Assembly (NCBI RefSeq): GCF_004114535.1
Contig: NZ_LBJC01000080.1
Location: 62,001 to 126,000 of the forward strand
Length of the DNA: 64,000 nt
Reading direction: 5' to 3'
DNA from: Bradyrhizobium nanningense
GTDB lineage: Bacteria; Pseudomonadota; Alphaproteobacteria; Rhizobiales; Xanthobacteraceae
The notes under the pieces: model-generated
The model's database searches: none
What the model was told of the DNA's origin: nothing
The model's input: only the letters and a program-made list of their open reading frames with translations
Position numbers and translations under genes: made by a program
In this document: positions 41,404 to 50,028 of the stretch, in pieces
Layout: each line of letters opens with the position of its first letter
Position numbering within the stretch: the first letter of the stretch is position 1

Positions 41404-42699
41404 ATGCCCGTTCGCCTCGACCGCAGCAGCGCCGACTTTGACCAGCGATTCGCGGCCTTCCTCGCCGCCAAACGGGAGGTCTCGGCCGACGTCGAGGCCG
41501 CCGCGCGCGCCATCGTCGACGATGTGGCCAAGCGCGGCGACGCGGCCCTGCTCGAGGCCACCGCAAAGTTCGATCGCCTGAGGCTGGATGCATCCGCTCT
41601 GCGCGTCACCGCCGCGGAGATCGAGGCCGCCACGAAGGCCTGCGATGCCGCGACGCTGGATGCGCTCAAGCTCGCGCGCGACCGCATCGAGACCTATCAC
41701 CGGCGGCAAATGCCGCAGGACGAGCGCTTCACCGACGCGCTCGGCGTCGAGCTCGGCTGGCGCTACACCGCAATCGAATCGGCCGGCCTCTACGTGCCCG
41801 GCGGCACCGCGGCCTATCCGTCCTCGGTGCTGATGAACGCAGTGCCTGCAAGGGTCGCCGGCGTCTCGCGCCTCGTGATGGTGGTGCCTTCGCCCGACGG
41901 CAAGCTCAATCCGCTGGTGCTGGCGGCCGCGCATCTCGGCGGCGTCACGGAGATCTACCGCGTCGGCGGGGCGCAGGCCGTGGCCGCGCTGGCGCACGGC
42001 ACCGCGACCATCGCGCCGGTCGCGAAGATCGTCGGCCCCGGCAATGCCTATGTCGCCGCCGCAAAGCGTCTGGTGTTCGGCAAGGTCGGCATCGACATGA
42101 TCGCCGGCCCGTCCGAAGTGCTCGTCATTGCCGATGACACCGGCAATGCCGACTGGATCGCCGCTGACCTCTTGGCGCAGGCCGAGCATGATGCCAGTGC
42201 GCAGTCGATCCTGATCACCGACTCGGCGCGCCTTGCCGCCGACGTCGAAAAGGCGGTCGAGGCGCAATTGAAGACGCTGCCGCGCGCCGCGATCGCCAGC
42301 GCGTCCTGGATTGATTTCGGCGCAATCATCATGGTGAAGAACCTGGGCGACGCCATTCCGCTCGCCGACGCGATCGCTGCCGAGCATCTCGAGATCATGA
42401 CTGCCGATCCCGATGCCCTCGCCGCGAGGATCCGCAATGCCGGCGCGGTGTTCCTCGGGCCGCATACGCCCGAGGCGATCGGCGATTACGTCGGCGGCTC
42501 CAACCACGTGCTGCCGACGGCGCGCTCGGCGCGATTCTCCTCAGGCCTGTCGGTGCACGACTTCATGAAGCGCACCTCGATCCTGAAATGCGGCCCGGAT
42601 CAGCTCCGTGCACTGGGTCCGGCCGCGATGACGCTCGGCAAGGCGGAGGGGCTGGACGCCCATTCGCGCTCGATTGGATTGCGCCTCAATCTGTCATGA
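41404..42699 (+). CDS. hisD: histidinol dehydrogenase
   Basis: A 431-residue zinc enzyme that oxidises L-histidinol to L-histidine in the last two steps of histidine synthesis. Motifs: YVPGGTAAYPSSVLMNAVPA near residue 130, IVGPGNAYVAAAKRLVFG near residue 205, zinc and catalytic histidines in LLAQAEHDASAQS near 258 and IAAEHLEIM near 325, and a C-terminal KRTSILKC-like SVHDFMKRTS. Its stop overlaps the UPF0262 start (ATGA). Confidence 0.97.
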   Translation: MPVRLDRSSADFDQRFAAFLAAKREVSADVEAAARAIVDDVAKRGDAALLEATAKFDRLRLDASALRVTAAEIEAATKACDAATLDALKLARDRIETYHRRQMPQDERFTDALGVELGWRYTAIESAGLYVPGGTAAYPSSVLMNAVPARVAGVSRLVMVVPSPDGKLNPLVLAAAHLGGVTEIYRVGGAQAVAALAHGTATIAPVAKIVGPGNAYVAAAKRLVFGKVGIDMIAGPSEVLVIADDTGNADWIAADLLAQAEHDASAQSILITDSARLAADVEKAVEAQLKTLPRAAIASASWIDFGAIIMVKNLGDAIPLADAIAAEHLEIMTADPDALAARIRNAGAVFLGPHTPEAIGDYVGGSNHVLPTARSARFSSGLSVHDFMKRTSILKCGPDQLRALGPAAMTLGKAEGLDAHSRSIGLRLNLS

Positions 42700-43193
42700 C
42701 AAAGCCGCCCGAACAGGACGACTCCAGCAATCGCATCGTCGGCGTGACGCTCGACGAAGACTCGATCGGCCGTTCCGGGCCAGACATCGAGCACGAGCGT
42801 GCGATCGCGATCTACGACCTGATCGAGCAGAATTTGTTCGCGCCCGAGGGCGCCGAGGGGAAGGGCCCGTTCACGCTGCATATCGGCATCACCGGCAACC
42901 GGCTGATGTTCGACATCCGCCGCGAGGACGGCACGCCCGTCGTCGCGCATCTGTTGTCGCTGACGCCGTTCCGGCGGATCGTGAAGGACTATTTCATGAT
43001 CTGCGACAGCTACTACCAGGCGATTCGCACCGCGACTCCCGACAAGATCGAGGCCATCGACATGGGCCGCCGCGGCATCCACGACGAGGGATCGCGCACG
43101 CTGCAGGAGCGGCTGAAGGGCAAAGTGCGGGTCGATTTCGAGACCTCGCGCCGGCTGTTCACGCTCATTACCGTACTGCATTGGAAGGGTTAA
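42696..43193 (+). CDS. UPF0262 family protein
   Basis: A 165-residue protein of UPF0262, conserved next to hisD in Alphaproteobacteria. Seen: IVGVTLDEDSIGRSGPDIEH near the start, FDIRREDGTPVVAHLLSLTP in the middle, GIHDEGSRTLQERLKGK near the end. Function unknown. The four-base overlap with hisD and the following phosphatase gene six bases on indicate one operon. Confidence 0.9.
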   Translation: MTKPPEQDDSSNRIVGVTLDEDSIGRSGPDIEHERAIAIYDLIEQNLFAPEGAEGKGPFTLHIGITGNRLMFDIRREDGTPVVAHLLSLTPFRRIVKDYFMICDSYYQAIRTATPDKIEAIDMGRRGIHDEGSRTLQERLKGKVRVDFETSRRLFTLITVLHWKG

Positions 43194-43199
43194 ACGCGG

Positions 43200-43667
43200 A
43201 TGGCTGCGCCCCCACGCGCACGCGATCCGCAATCGGTGCTGTTCGCCTGTGCGATGAACAGCGTGCGCTCGCCGATGGCCGAGAGCCTGCTGCAGCACAT
43301 GTTTCCGCAGGGCCTCTACGTCAAATCCGCGGGCACCAGAAAAGGCGAGCTCGATCCGTTCGCCGTTGCCGTGATGGCCGAGCTTGGCCAGGACATCTCC
43401 ACCCACAAGCCGCAGACCTTCGAGGAGTTGGAGGACTGGGAGGGGCTGAATTTCGACCTCATCATCACGCTCTCGCCGGAGGCGCACCACAAGGCGCTGG
43501 AGCTGACGCGGACACTCGCGGCCGACGTCGAATACTGGCCGACGCAGGATCCCACCACCAGCGAGGGCAGCCGCGACCAGAAGCTCGCCGCGTACCGCGA
43601 CGTCTGCGACCAGCTGTTGATGCGCATCCGCCGGCGCTTCGCCAAGGCGGGCGCGGCGAGCGGGTAG
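43200..43667 (+). CDS. low-molecular-weight protein-tyrosine-phosphatase family protein
   Basis: A 155-residue LMW-PTP/arsenate-reductase-fold protein. The P-loop C17-AMNSV-R23-S fits CX5R. The C-terminal acid lies in the segment DPTTSEGS, where LMW-PTPs have DP. The loop has AMNS where the typical form is xxNxC, so the second loop cysteine is absent. Dephosphorylation of a protein or small ester is likely. This gene regularly follows UPF0262 in the hisD block. Confidence 0.88.
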   Translation: MAAPPRARDPQSVLFACAMNSVRSPMAESLLQHMFPQGLYVKSAGTRKGELDPFAVAVMAELGQDISTHKPQTFEELEDWEGLNFDLIITLSPEAHHKALELTRTLAADVEYWPTQDPTTSEGSRDQKLAAYRDVCDQLLMRIRRRFAKAGAASG

Positions 43668-43672
43668 CACGC

Positions 43673-43801
43673 GTGCCCCGGACGCGGCGCAGCGTGCAAC
43701 GATGCGCTGCAGAGCCGGGGCCCATCTCACCGCATGTGCCAGCCCTTGGGTCCCGGCTCAGCGTCGCGGCATTTCATGCCGCGCCGCGTCCGGGACACGA
43801 G
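43673..43801. repeat. palindromic repeat, GTGCCCCGGACGCGGCGCAG family copy 1
   Basis: GTGCCCCGGACGCGGCGCAG at the left pairs with GCGCCGCGTCCGGGACAC at the right. AGAGCCGGGGCCCAT and GGGTCCCGGCTC lie inside. Copy 2 is at 60.5 kb and shares the same outer arms. The 287-base gap to maf contains nothing else recognisable. The initiation factor gene infA, which sits here in several relatives, is absent. Confidence 0.8.
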
Positions 43802-43954
43802 ACCTCCCGTAACACCCGCGTTACAAACCGCGGGCACATGCGTGGTGGGGGAGGCCTCGAATCACCAAACCTCGGGTTCCCGGGTTGTGAAATCAGCCCC
43901 CTTCCGATAGGTTCCGCGCGCAATTCACCCCCGCTTCATCCCCCAAATCACCTG

Positions 43955-44584
43955 ATGCTTGGCCGCCCCAAATTCGTACTTGCCTCCGGTTCGCCGCGGC
44001 GCCTGTCGCTGCTCAACCAGGCCGGCATCGAGCCGGACGCGCTCCGGCCGGCCGACGTCGACGAGACGCCGAGGCGCGGCGAGCTGCCGCGCGCCTGCGC
44101 CAATCGGCTCGCGCGGGCCAAGGCCGATGCGGCGCTGAAATCGGTGCAGCTCGACGACGAGCTGCGCGGCGCCTTCATCCTCTCGGCCGACACGGTGGTC
44201 GCGGTCGGCCGCCGCATCCTGCCCAAGGCGAATCTGGTCGACGAAGCGGCGCAGTGCCTGCGCCTGCTGTCGGGCCGCAACCACCGCGTCTACACCGCGA
44301 TCTGCCTCGTCACCCCGCGCGAAGCTTTTCGCCAGCGGCTGGTCGAGACCCGCGTCCGTTTCAAGCGTCTCTCGGAAGACGACATCCAGGCCTATATCGG
44401 CTCCGGCGAATGGCGCGGCAAAGCCGGCGGCTACGCCGTGCAGGGCATCGCCGGCTCCTTCGTGGTGAAGATGGTGGGGTCCTACACCAACGTCGTCGGC
44501 CTGCCGCTCTACGAGACCACCACACTGCTCGGCGGCGAGGGCTTTCCGATCCGCTTCGGCTGGCTCAATTCCACCGCGGTGTGA
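43955..44584 (+). CDS. maf: Maf-like nucleotide pyrophosphatase
   Basis: A 209-residue Maf protein. The N-terminal FVLASGSPRRLSLL is the signature motif. ILSADTVVAV holds the catalytic aspartate near residue 76, and GKAGGYAVQGIAGSFV is near 155. Maf proteins hydrolyse dTTP/UTP or modified nucleotides and prevent their incorporation. It begins at an ATG with no strong ribosome-binding site. It is followed after 142 bases by yacG, the usual order. Confidence 0.93.
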   Translation: MLGRPKFVLASGSPRRLSLLNQAGIEPDALRPADVDETPRRGELPRACANRLARAKADAALKSVQLDDELRGAFILSADTVVAVGRRILPKANLVDEAAQCLRLLSGRNHRVYTAICLVTPREAFRQRLVETRVRFKRLSEDDIQAYIGSGEWRGKAGGYAVQGIAGSFVVKMVGSYTNVVGLPLYETTTLLGGEGFPIRFGWLNSTAV

Positions 44585-44726
44585 GCCGACAAGCCGGTCC
44601 AACAAAATCGCGAAAACAACCCCATGCACAGTAGAATGGCCTGACGGGGCGCATCCGCCGTCGGGTGCGGAACCCGTTTGCCGACAGGCTCTTGAACCCT
44701 TTCACCCCGTGCAAGCTGCCGACATC

Positions 44727-44909
44727 ATGGACGACCAGATCAAAAAGCCCGCCAGCCCGCTCAGAACCTGCCCGATCTGCGGCAAGCCGCAATCGGCAGC
44801 CACCCGCCCGTTCTGCTCCTCGCGCTGCCGCGACGTCGATTTGAACCGCTGGCTGAAAGGCTCCTATGTCATCCCAGGCCGCGACGACGACGTGGACGGC
44901 GTTGAATAG
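44727..44909 (+). CDS. yacG: DNA gyrase inhibitor YacG, zinc-binding
   Basis: A 60-residue protein with a four-cysteine zinc site: CPICGK, then CSSRCRDVDLNRWL. YacG binds GyrB and inhibits gyrase in E. coli. An in-frame GTG six codons upstream is a possible start, but the ATG giving MDDQIKK is more typical. Length and motif are normal. Last protein gene of the hisD-maf block before tRNA-Phe. Confidence 0.92.
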   Translation: MDDQIKKPASPLRTCPICGKPQSAATRPFCSSRCRDVDLNRWLKGSYVIPGRDDDVDGVE

Positions 44910-45095
44910 TCAAACAATATCAATGATTTGATCGACGTGGCGGCACGCCGCGCACCAGCCGCGTCAAGCCCGTCCCGCCTTGTGCACAGCTGGGCCGTGC
45001 CCGGCGAAGCCTCTTGGCGAAGCCGGGTGGACAGGCCGCTTCCGGCCCACTATAACCCGCCCGCTCGATGGGCTTTGGCCCCTCTCTTGGAGCAC

Positions 45096-45171
45096 GCCCA
45101 GGTAGCTCAGTTGGTAGAGCATGCGACTGAAAATCGCAGTGTCGGTGGTTCGATTCCGCCCCTGGGCACCA
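45096..45171 (+). tRNA. tRNA-Phe (GAA anticodon)
   Basis: The gene starts GCCCAGGTAGCTCAGTTGGT and ends CCCTGGGCACCA with an encoded CCA. The anticodon arm is TGCGA-CTGAAAA-TCGCA, so the anticodon is GAA. Acceptor GCCCAGG pairs fully with CCTGGGC. Its 3' end is repeated, with changes, at 51.04-51.08 kb. Confidence 0.98.
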
Positions 45172-45296
45172 AAACTACGCTTTTCCACGCTGGAGCACGA
45201 CCCGGTACGCCGCGAGCGATTGCGCGAACGAGCCCGTCCTCCTGTTGGCGGAGAAACGCCGCTTAGACCGGTAACTGATCTGCTGCACCCAAGCGA

Positions 45297-46418
45297 TCAG
45301 GCCGATGCGACCCCGGCTAGACGTGCGACCACATCATCGATCTCGTCCGATGTGGTGGTCCTTCCCAAGCTGAAACGGATCGCTCCCATACCGATCCTGT
45401 CGGGCACGCCCATCATGGCGAGAACGGGCGAGAGCTTGATCCGTCCCGAGTGGCACGCCGAACCCGTCGATGCAGCGACGCCGCGCAGCTGTCCCAGTAT
45501 CTCCGCGCCGATCTTGCCGACGAACGATACGTTGAGAGTGTTGGGCAAACGATGCGTGATGTGGCCATTAAGCGCGACACCATCGCCAAATCGATCTTGC
45601 AGCGTCCGCCAGAAGCGATCGCACAAAGCTTGGACGCGCTCCATCGGCTTCAGATCCTGCGCTAACACGCTGGCAGCCCCAAGACCAACCGCGAGCAGCG
45701 CACTTTCGGTGCCGGCGCGCCGGCCTAGCTCATGGCCGGCGCCGTGGATCAGGGGCTCCAGTTCGACTCGGCTTCGGACATAGAGCGCGCCGACACCTTT
45801 CGGGGCGTAGAGCTTGTGACCGGCGATCGACAACAGATCCACGCCGAGCTCGTTGACCTTGGTCGCGAGTTTTCCAACCGACTGTGCTGCATCCGTGTGA
45901 AAGCGGATTCCATGCTCCCGCGCGATCGCAGCGATTTCCCGGATCGGCTGGATGGTGCCGACCTCGTTGTTGGCGTGCATGATGCTGATCAGGACCGTCT
46001 GCGGAGTGATGGCGCGGCGCACGTCCTCCGGATCGATCCGGCCCGTCCGGTCCACCGGGAGGTAAGTGACCGAGCCGCCGAGCCGTTCGAGAAACCGGCA
46101 GGGAGCAAGAACAGCCGGATGCTCGATTGCCGACGTGATGACGTGCGCCCCTTGGCGGTTCGGCGCGAAGAACGTGCCTTTGATCGCTAGATTGTTTGCT
46201 TCGCTGCCGCCGCTTGTGAACACGATCTCATCGGGCGCGGCGCCGATCAGCGCGGCGACTTGGCCGCGGGCGCGCTCCAAGGCGGCCTTGGCCGGCGTGC
46301 TCGCCCAATGCCCGCTCGATGGGTTGCCGAAGGCCTTCTTCAGGAAGGGTTGCATCGCCGCCGCGACTGCGGGATCGACGGGCGTGCTCGCGTTGTAGTC
46401 GAAATAAATCGGCGGCAT
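45297..46418 (-). CDS. cysteine desulfurase (NifS/IscS family)
   Basis: A 373-residue PLP enzyme that removes sulfur from cysteine as an enzyme-bound persulfide. N-terminal IYFDYNASTPVDPAV; FTSGGSEANNLAIKG near residue 70; HTDAAQSVGK; PLP lysine in IAGHKLYAPKG near 200; and the mobile catalytic loop STGSACHSG with C322. Start chosen for AGGAG at the right distance. An upstream in-frame ATG is seven codons earlier. It is last in a five-gene leftward unit. No iscU or suf partner is near, so a role in persulfide or sulfur-carrier supply fits better than Fe-S assembly. Confidence 0.92.
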   Translation of the reverse strand: MPPIYFDYNASTPVDPAVAAAMQPFLKKAFGNPSSGHWASTPAKAALERARGQVAALIGAAPDEIVFTSGGSEANNLAIKGTFFAPNRQGAHVITSAIEHPAVLAPCRFLERLGGSVTYLPVDRTGRIDPEDVRRAITPQTVLISIMHANNEVGTIQPIREIAAIAREHGIRFHTDAAQSVGKLATKVNELGVDLLSIAGHKLYAPKGVGALYVRSRVELEPLIHGAGHELGRRAGTESALLAVGLGAASVLAQDLKPMERVQALCDRFWRTLQDRFGDGVALNGHITHRLPNTLNVSFVGKIGAEILGQLRGVAASTGSACHSGRIKLSPVLAMMGVPDRIGMGAIRFSLGRTTTSDEIDDVVARLAGVASA

Positions 46419-46435
46419 ATCAGCTCCTGGGTGGT

Positions 46436-46789
46436 TCAAAACACCAACACCTTCTCCGCAGAAGCGGTGAGGGTCGCGAGTTCGGCCATGGTGCTGCGTC
46501 TGGCGCCACTGAGTATCTCGGCATCAGTGAGCCCGCGGGCATCCATGCAGGTGCCGCAAAGCAGGACTTGTCCTTTGCCCGCGAGAACGCCCTTCAGCAT
46601 GCGCTCCACATTGTAATAGCCGTCCGGCGTCTTCTGGCCGGACTTCGCGGCCACGACCGCGTCGGCCATCAAGAATACCGTCACGGAGACCGCGGGATCG
46701 CTCTTGGCGAGAGCGAGTGCGATGCGCAAGCCATTATAGGTCCGCTCGCTGCCATAGGGCGGATCGTTCAGTATCAGCAGAATCTGCAC
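46436..46789 (-). CDS. DsrE-family sulfur-relay protein
   Basis: A 117-residue DsrE/DsrF-like protein: ILLILNDPPYGSERTYNGLR at the start, and a cysteine segment LLCGTCMDARGL near residue 80. DsrE-like proteins carry persulfide sulfur on a conserved cysteine and pass it to other proteins. Here the CGTC pair is the likely site. It begins 18 bases upstream of the desulfurase start region, so it could accept sulfur from that enzyme. Confidence 0.88.
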   Translation of the reverse strand: MQILLILNDPPYGSERTYNGLRIALALAKSDPAVSVTVFLMADAVVAAKSGQKTPDGYYNVERMLKGVLAGKGQVLLCGTCMDARGLTDAEILSGARRSTMAELATLTASAEKVLVF

Positions 46790-46834
46790 GGTTGTTTCCT
46801 TTCCAACCAGGCGAGCCTGAGACGGCGCGCCGAG

Positions 46835-47197
46835 TCACTCGCCGAGGACGCGCCGCCGGTCCTCGAATTCCGCCTTGTCGATTTCGCCGCGCGCAAAGCG
46901 CTCCTTGAGGATATCGAGCGGTGTGCGGGCCGGCGGCAATTGATGCGGCGGATATGTTCCTGGCCATGGCCCGCCCAGCCAGCGAACGAGGGCGACTGCA
47001 AGGGCAACCAGGACCGCGAGAAACAGGATCATGAACAACGGACCGAAGATCATGGGATACCATCCTCCGCCCCAACCCATCATGTGCGGACCCCAGCCGT
47101 AGTAGCGTTCGGTATCTGATGGCGCTTGCGCCTGCGCCCATACTGCGCTGGGCAGGAGGGAGAGAGCGGCGACCGTCTGGATCAAGACTTTCTGCAT
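46835..47197 (-). CDS. SHOCT-domain small membrane protein
   Basis: A 120-residue protein. Signal-like N terminus (VLIQTVAALSLLPSAVWAQA), a Trp/Gly/Met-rich segment WGPHMMGWGGGWYPMIFGP, one membrane helix near 55-75, and a C-terminal SHOCT motif (PLDILKERFARGEIDKAEFE). SHOCT is a short helical oligomerisation domain. The His/Met-rich stretch could bind copper, as similar small proteins near copper and sulfur genes do. That is inference. Confidence 0.8.
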   Translation of the reverse strand: MQKVLIQTVAALSLLPSAVWAQAQAPSDTERYYGWGPHMMGWGGGWYPMIFGPLFMILFLAVLVALAVALVRWLGGPWPGTYPPHQLPPARTPLDILKERFARGEIDKAEFEDRRRVLGE

Positions 47198-47227
47198 CGG
47201 CTTGCTCCATCATCGAAGAAAATCAGC

Positions 47228-48520
47228 CTACTCCGCCGGTCGGCTCGCTTGTTGCGCGAGGTCAACCGAACCCGCCGCTCGCTCCCGCATGAACACCGCC
47301 ACGACAGCGCCGGAAAGGAACGTCAGGGCGGCGATCGAAGCGATCGCCGCTGAAAGTCCGAATCTGTCCGCGATGAGGCCGGCCGACAGCGCCCCGATCG
47401 CGTAGCCGAGATCGCGCCAGAAGCGGTAGACGCTGAGCGAGCGTGCGCGCCAGCTTGGGTGCGAGGCGTCGGACACGGCGGCGATCAAGCTCGGGTACAC
47501 CATGGCCGTGCCAAGTCCGAGCAGCAGGCTGCCGACGAGCCACCACTCGAAATGAGTCGTCGCCCCCGTCAGGAACAAGCCCGCGGCCTGGACCCACATG
47601 CCGGCGACGATCAGGCCCTTGCGGCCCCAGCGGTCGGACAGAGGACCTGTGGCGACCTGGAGGATGCCCCAGGTCGCTGGATAGACGGCCTTCAGTATGC
47701 CGATCCGGTCGATCGCCAGACCGAAGGAAGCGAAGAACAACGGGAAGATGCCCCAGCTCATACCGTCGTTGAGGTTGTTCACCAGCCCGGCCTGCGATGC
47801 GGCGAACAGGTTCCGATCCCTGAACGACGTGAGGACGAAGATCTCCCGGAAGCTGATCGGCGACGCTTGACGCACATGCGCCGCCGTCTCCAGCCGGACG
47901 TGCTCGCGCGTATCGCGCACCAAAAGGATCGAGAGCGCGGCGCCGAGGACGGCATAGGCGACACCAAGGTAGATCGGTGCCGGCCGCAGCCCGTACTCTG
48001 ACGCAAGATATCCCGTGAGGTAGGCGGTCACGCCGACCGCGAGGTAGCCGGCGAACTCATTCAGACCGACGGCAAGGCCGCGCGATTTCGGTCCGACGAG
48101 ATCGATCTTCATGATCACGGTCATCGACCAGGCAAGACCCTGATTGATCCCGAGAAGGGCATTGGCGGCGATCACCCATTCCCAGCTCGGAGCCCAGATG
48201 ATTATGAAGGGCACCGGCAGCCCGACCAGCCAGCCGAGGACCAGAACCCGCTTGCGCCCCCACTTGTCGGCGAACTGGCCGGAGATCAGGTTGGCGCACG
48301 CCTTCACGACGCCGAAGCTGACGATGAAGGAGACGACGAGCGTCGTCGAGCCGACCTTAAACTCCTCGGCGCCGATCAGCGGCACGACGGTTCGCTCGAT
48401 CCCGACCATCCCGCCGACGAAAGCGTTGATCAGGACAAGCAGAGCGAACTGCGGCCAGTTTTCCTTCAGCCCCAACCTGACCGAAGGCGGTCCTTGCGGG
48501 ACGGTTAGCGCTTCGCTCAT
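47228..48520 (-). CDS. MFS transporter
   Basis: A 430-residue major facilitator protein with about 12 membrane helices. The motif between helices 2 and 3 is GQFADKWGRKRVLVLG, and a second copy (GPLSDRWGRKGLIVAG) lies between helices 8 and 9. The substrate is not evident. In this operon a sulfur compound, or its oxidation product, is plausible. An upstream in-frame ATG adds 37 Arg-rich residues that overlap the metallohydrolase gene and look non-native. The chosen start gives a four-base gap to that gene. Confidence 0.88.
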   Translation of the reverse strand: MSEALTVPQGPPSVRLGLKENWPQFALLVLINAFVGGMVGIERTVVPLIGAEEFKVGSTTLVVSFIVSFGVVKACANLISGQFADKWGRKRVLVLGWLVGLPVPFIIIWAPSWEWVIAANALLGINQGLAWSMTVIMKIDLVGPKSRGLAVGLNEFAGYLAVGVTAYLTGYLASEYGLRPAPIYLGVAYAVLGAALSILLVRDTREHVRLETAAHVRQASPISFREIFVLTSFRDRNLFAASQAGLVNNLNDGMSWGIFPLFFASFGLAIDRIGILKAVYPATWGILQVATGPLSDRWGRKGLIVAGMWVQAAGLFLTGATTHFEWWLVGSLLLGLGTAMVYPSLIAAVSDASHPSWRARSLSVYRFWRDLGYAIGALSAGLIADRFGLSAAIASIAALTFLSGAVVAVFMRERAAGSVDLAQQASRPAE

Positions 48521-48524
48521 GACA

Positions 48525-49265
48525 TCAGGCCGCAGCGGCCGTGACGCCTGAATTGGCGGCTCTGATCTTCGCGGCTTCCGGCGGAGCCGGCGGAATCTCG
48601 GCGACCATGAACCCAACAAACTCGGCTTCATTCTCGATCGCGAACGCCTGATTGTGTCGCTTCTCGAAGCCGATGGTCGACCATGGTTTCCCGCTCAGCC
48701 GGCGGCCACAGACAGAACCCGCATAGGCGCCGGGCAGGACCTCCACGTAGTCCGGCAAGCCTTTCAGCTTGCTCACGCTCCGAAACAGTTGTTTTGCGCC
48801 TTCTTCGGCGCTGACGGCGAGCTCGGTACGGCCGAGATCGCCGACCATTAGAGTATGGCCGGTGAAGACGAACCAGGGCTCGTCGACGCGCGTCCGGTCC
48901 GTCACCAGAATGCAGATGTGCTCAGGTGTGTGACCCGGCGTGTGGAGAACCGTTGCCGTGACGTTGCCAAGCGGAAGGACATCGCCGTCGCCAACCCCCT
49001 TGAACGGAAACGACACACGCGCGTTCGACGAGAGCACGTAGGACGACCCTGCTGCGTCGGCTAGCGCCCGGCCTGCCGAGAGGTGGTCGGCATGAATATG
49101 CGTATCGACGACGAAATGAATGCGCATGCCGGCATTGTCGGCAGCCTGAAGATAGGGCTGGATATCGCCGACGGGATCGACGACCGCGCCGGCCGCCTTG
49201 CCGCCGCATCCGAAGAGGTAGGAGATGCCGACGGGATCGCTATGCAAGAACTGGCGGAGGATCAT
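48525..49265 (-). CDS. MBL-fold metallohydrolase, ETHE1/persulfide dioxygenase-like
   Basis: A 246-residue metallo-beta-lactamase-fold protein. Metal motif THIHADH near residue 57, then HTPGHTPEHICILV near 110 and FTGHTLMVGDLGRTEL near 137. ETHE1-type dioxygenases share this pattern and oxidise glutathione persulfide to sulfite. The C-terminal part KRHNQAFAIENEAEFVGFM also fits that subgroup. It is first in the leftward unit and is divergent from the ArsR-rhodanese regulator, the arrangement known for BigR-controlled sulfide detoxification genes. Confidence 0.88.
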   Translation of the reverse strand: MILRQFLHSDPVGISYLFGCGGKAAGAVVDPVGDIQPYLQAADNAGMRIHFVVDTHIHADHLSAGRALADAAGSSYVLSSNARVSFPFKGVGDGDVLPLGNVTATVLHTPGHTPEHICILVTDRTRVDEPWFVFTGHTLMVGDLGRTELAVSAEEGAKQLFRSVSKLKGLPDYVEVLPGAYAGSVCGRRLSGKPWSTIGFEKRHNQAFAIENEAEFVGFMVAEIPPAPPEAAKIRAANSGVTAAAA

Positions 49266-49313
49266 GGACTTGCACTCCTCTCAAAGGGCGGCTAGATACA
49301 TTCAATCAATCTG

Positions 49314-49330
49314 CTGAATGATATATTCAG
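49314..49330. promoter_or_regulatory. probable ArsR-family operator
   Basis: CTGAAT-GATAT-ATTCAG is a perfect 6-base inverted repeat in the divergent region. A third half-site ATTCA lies at 49300-49304. It overlaps the ribosome-binding site of the regulator gene, so binding could repress both directions. ATTC/GAAT half-sites are typical of BigR-type repressors. Confidence 0.7.
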
Positions 49331-49338
49331 GAGCTACC

Positions 49339-50007
49339 GTGTCAAGTGCCGGACCGAAACACGCGATCTATGAGAACCTCGCCGAGGTGGCGCAGGCGTT
49401 GGGCCATGCGCATCGGCTTGAGCTGTTGGAGCACCTCGCCCAGGGGGTGCGCAGCGTCGAGGAGCTGTCGGCCCGCGCGCATCTGACGTTCGCCAACACA
49501 TCTCGGCATCTGCAGATCCTCAGGCGCGCGCGTCTCGTCGAGACGGAGCGTCGCGGTAAACACGTTCTCTATCGCTTGGCCGGCGATGCCGAGGTGGTCG
49601 CGCTGACCAAGGCGCTGGGTCGCGTCGGCGAGCGGAACATCGCCGAGATCGGCCGCGTCGTGACCGACTATTTCCACGCCCGCGACGCGCTCGAACCGGT
49701 CTCGCGCGATGATCTGGTCGCAAGATTGCACGACGATCTGGTTACGGTGCTGGATGTCCGACCCGAAGACGAATTCGCTCTTGGTCATCTGCCGGGCGCA
49801 CTCAACATCCCGCTTGCCGAGTTGGAACGACGCCTCGGCGAACTTTCGAAGGGCCGCGAGGTGATCGCCTACTGCCGCGGCCCTTATTGCGTCCTTTCAT
49901 TCGAAGCCGTCGCGGCGCTAAGGGTTAGGGGCTATCGCGTCCGCCGGCTCGAGGACGGTTATCCAGAGTGGAAAGCTGCCGGCTTGCCCGTCGAATCCCT
50001 CGCTTGA
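49339..50007 (+). CDS. ArsR-family regulator fused to rhodanese domain
   Basis: A 222-residue fusion. Residues about 10-90 are an ArsR winged helix (LGHAHRLELLEHLAQGVRSV, then TFANTSRHLQILRRARLVET). Residues about 120-222 are a rhodanese domain (VLDVRPEDEFALGHLPGALN) with active-site loop Y-C179-RGPY-C184. No cysteine occurs before residue 179, so the ArsR part lacks the usual metal or sulfide-sensing thiols. Persulfide sensing through the rhodanese cysteines is the simplest model. The GTG at 49339 has AGGAG at five bases and is preferred over an ATG seven codons upstream. It probably controls the divergent sulfur operon and the gene after it. Confidence 0.9.
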   Translation: MSSAGPKHAIYENLAEVAQALGHAHRLELLEHLAQGVRSVEELSARAHLTFANTSRHLQILRRARLVETERRGKHVLYRLAGDAEVVALTKALGRVGERNIAEIGRVVTDYFHARDALEPVSRDDLVARLHDDLVTVLDVRPEDEFALGHLPGALNIPLAELERRLGELSKGREVIAYCRGPYCVLSFEAVAALRVRGYRVRRLEDGYPEWKAAGLPVESLA

Positions 50008-50028
50008 GACAAGCCGATCAGGTGCATC

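Noticed and set aside
45297..46418. Iron-sulfur assembly role for the cysteine desulfurase
   Set aside because: No iscU, sufBCD, hscA or fdx genes adjoin it, and its operon partners are sulfur-relay and persulfide-type genes.
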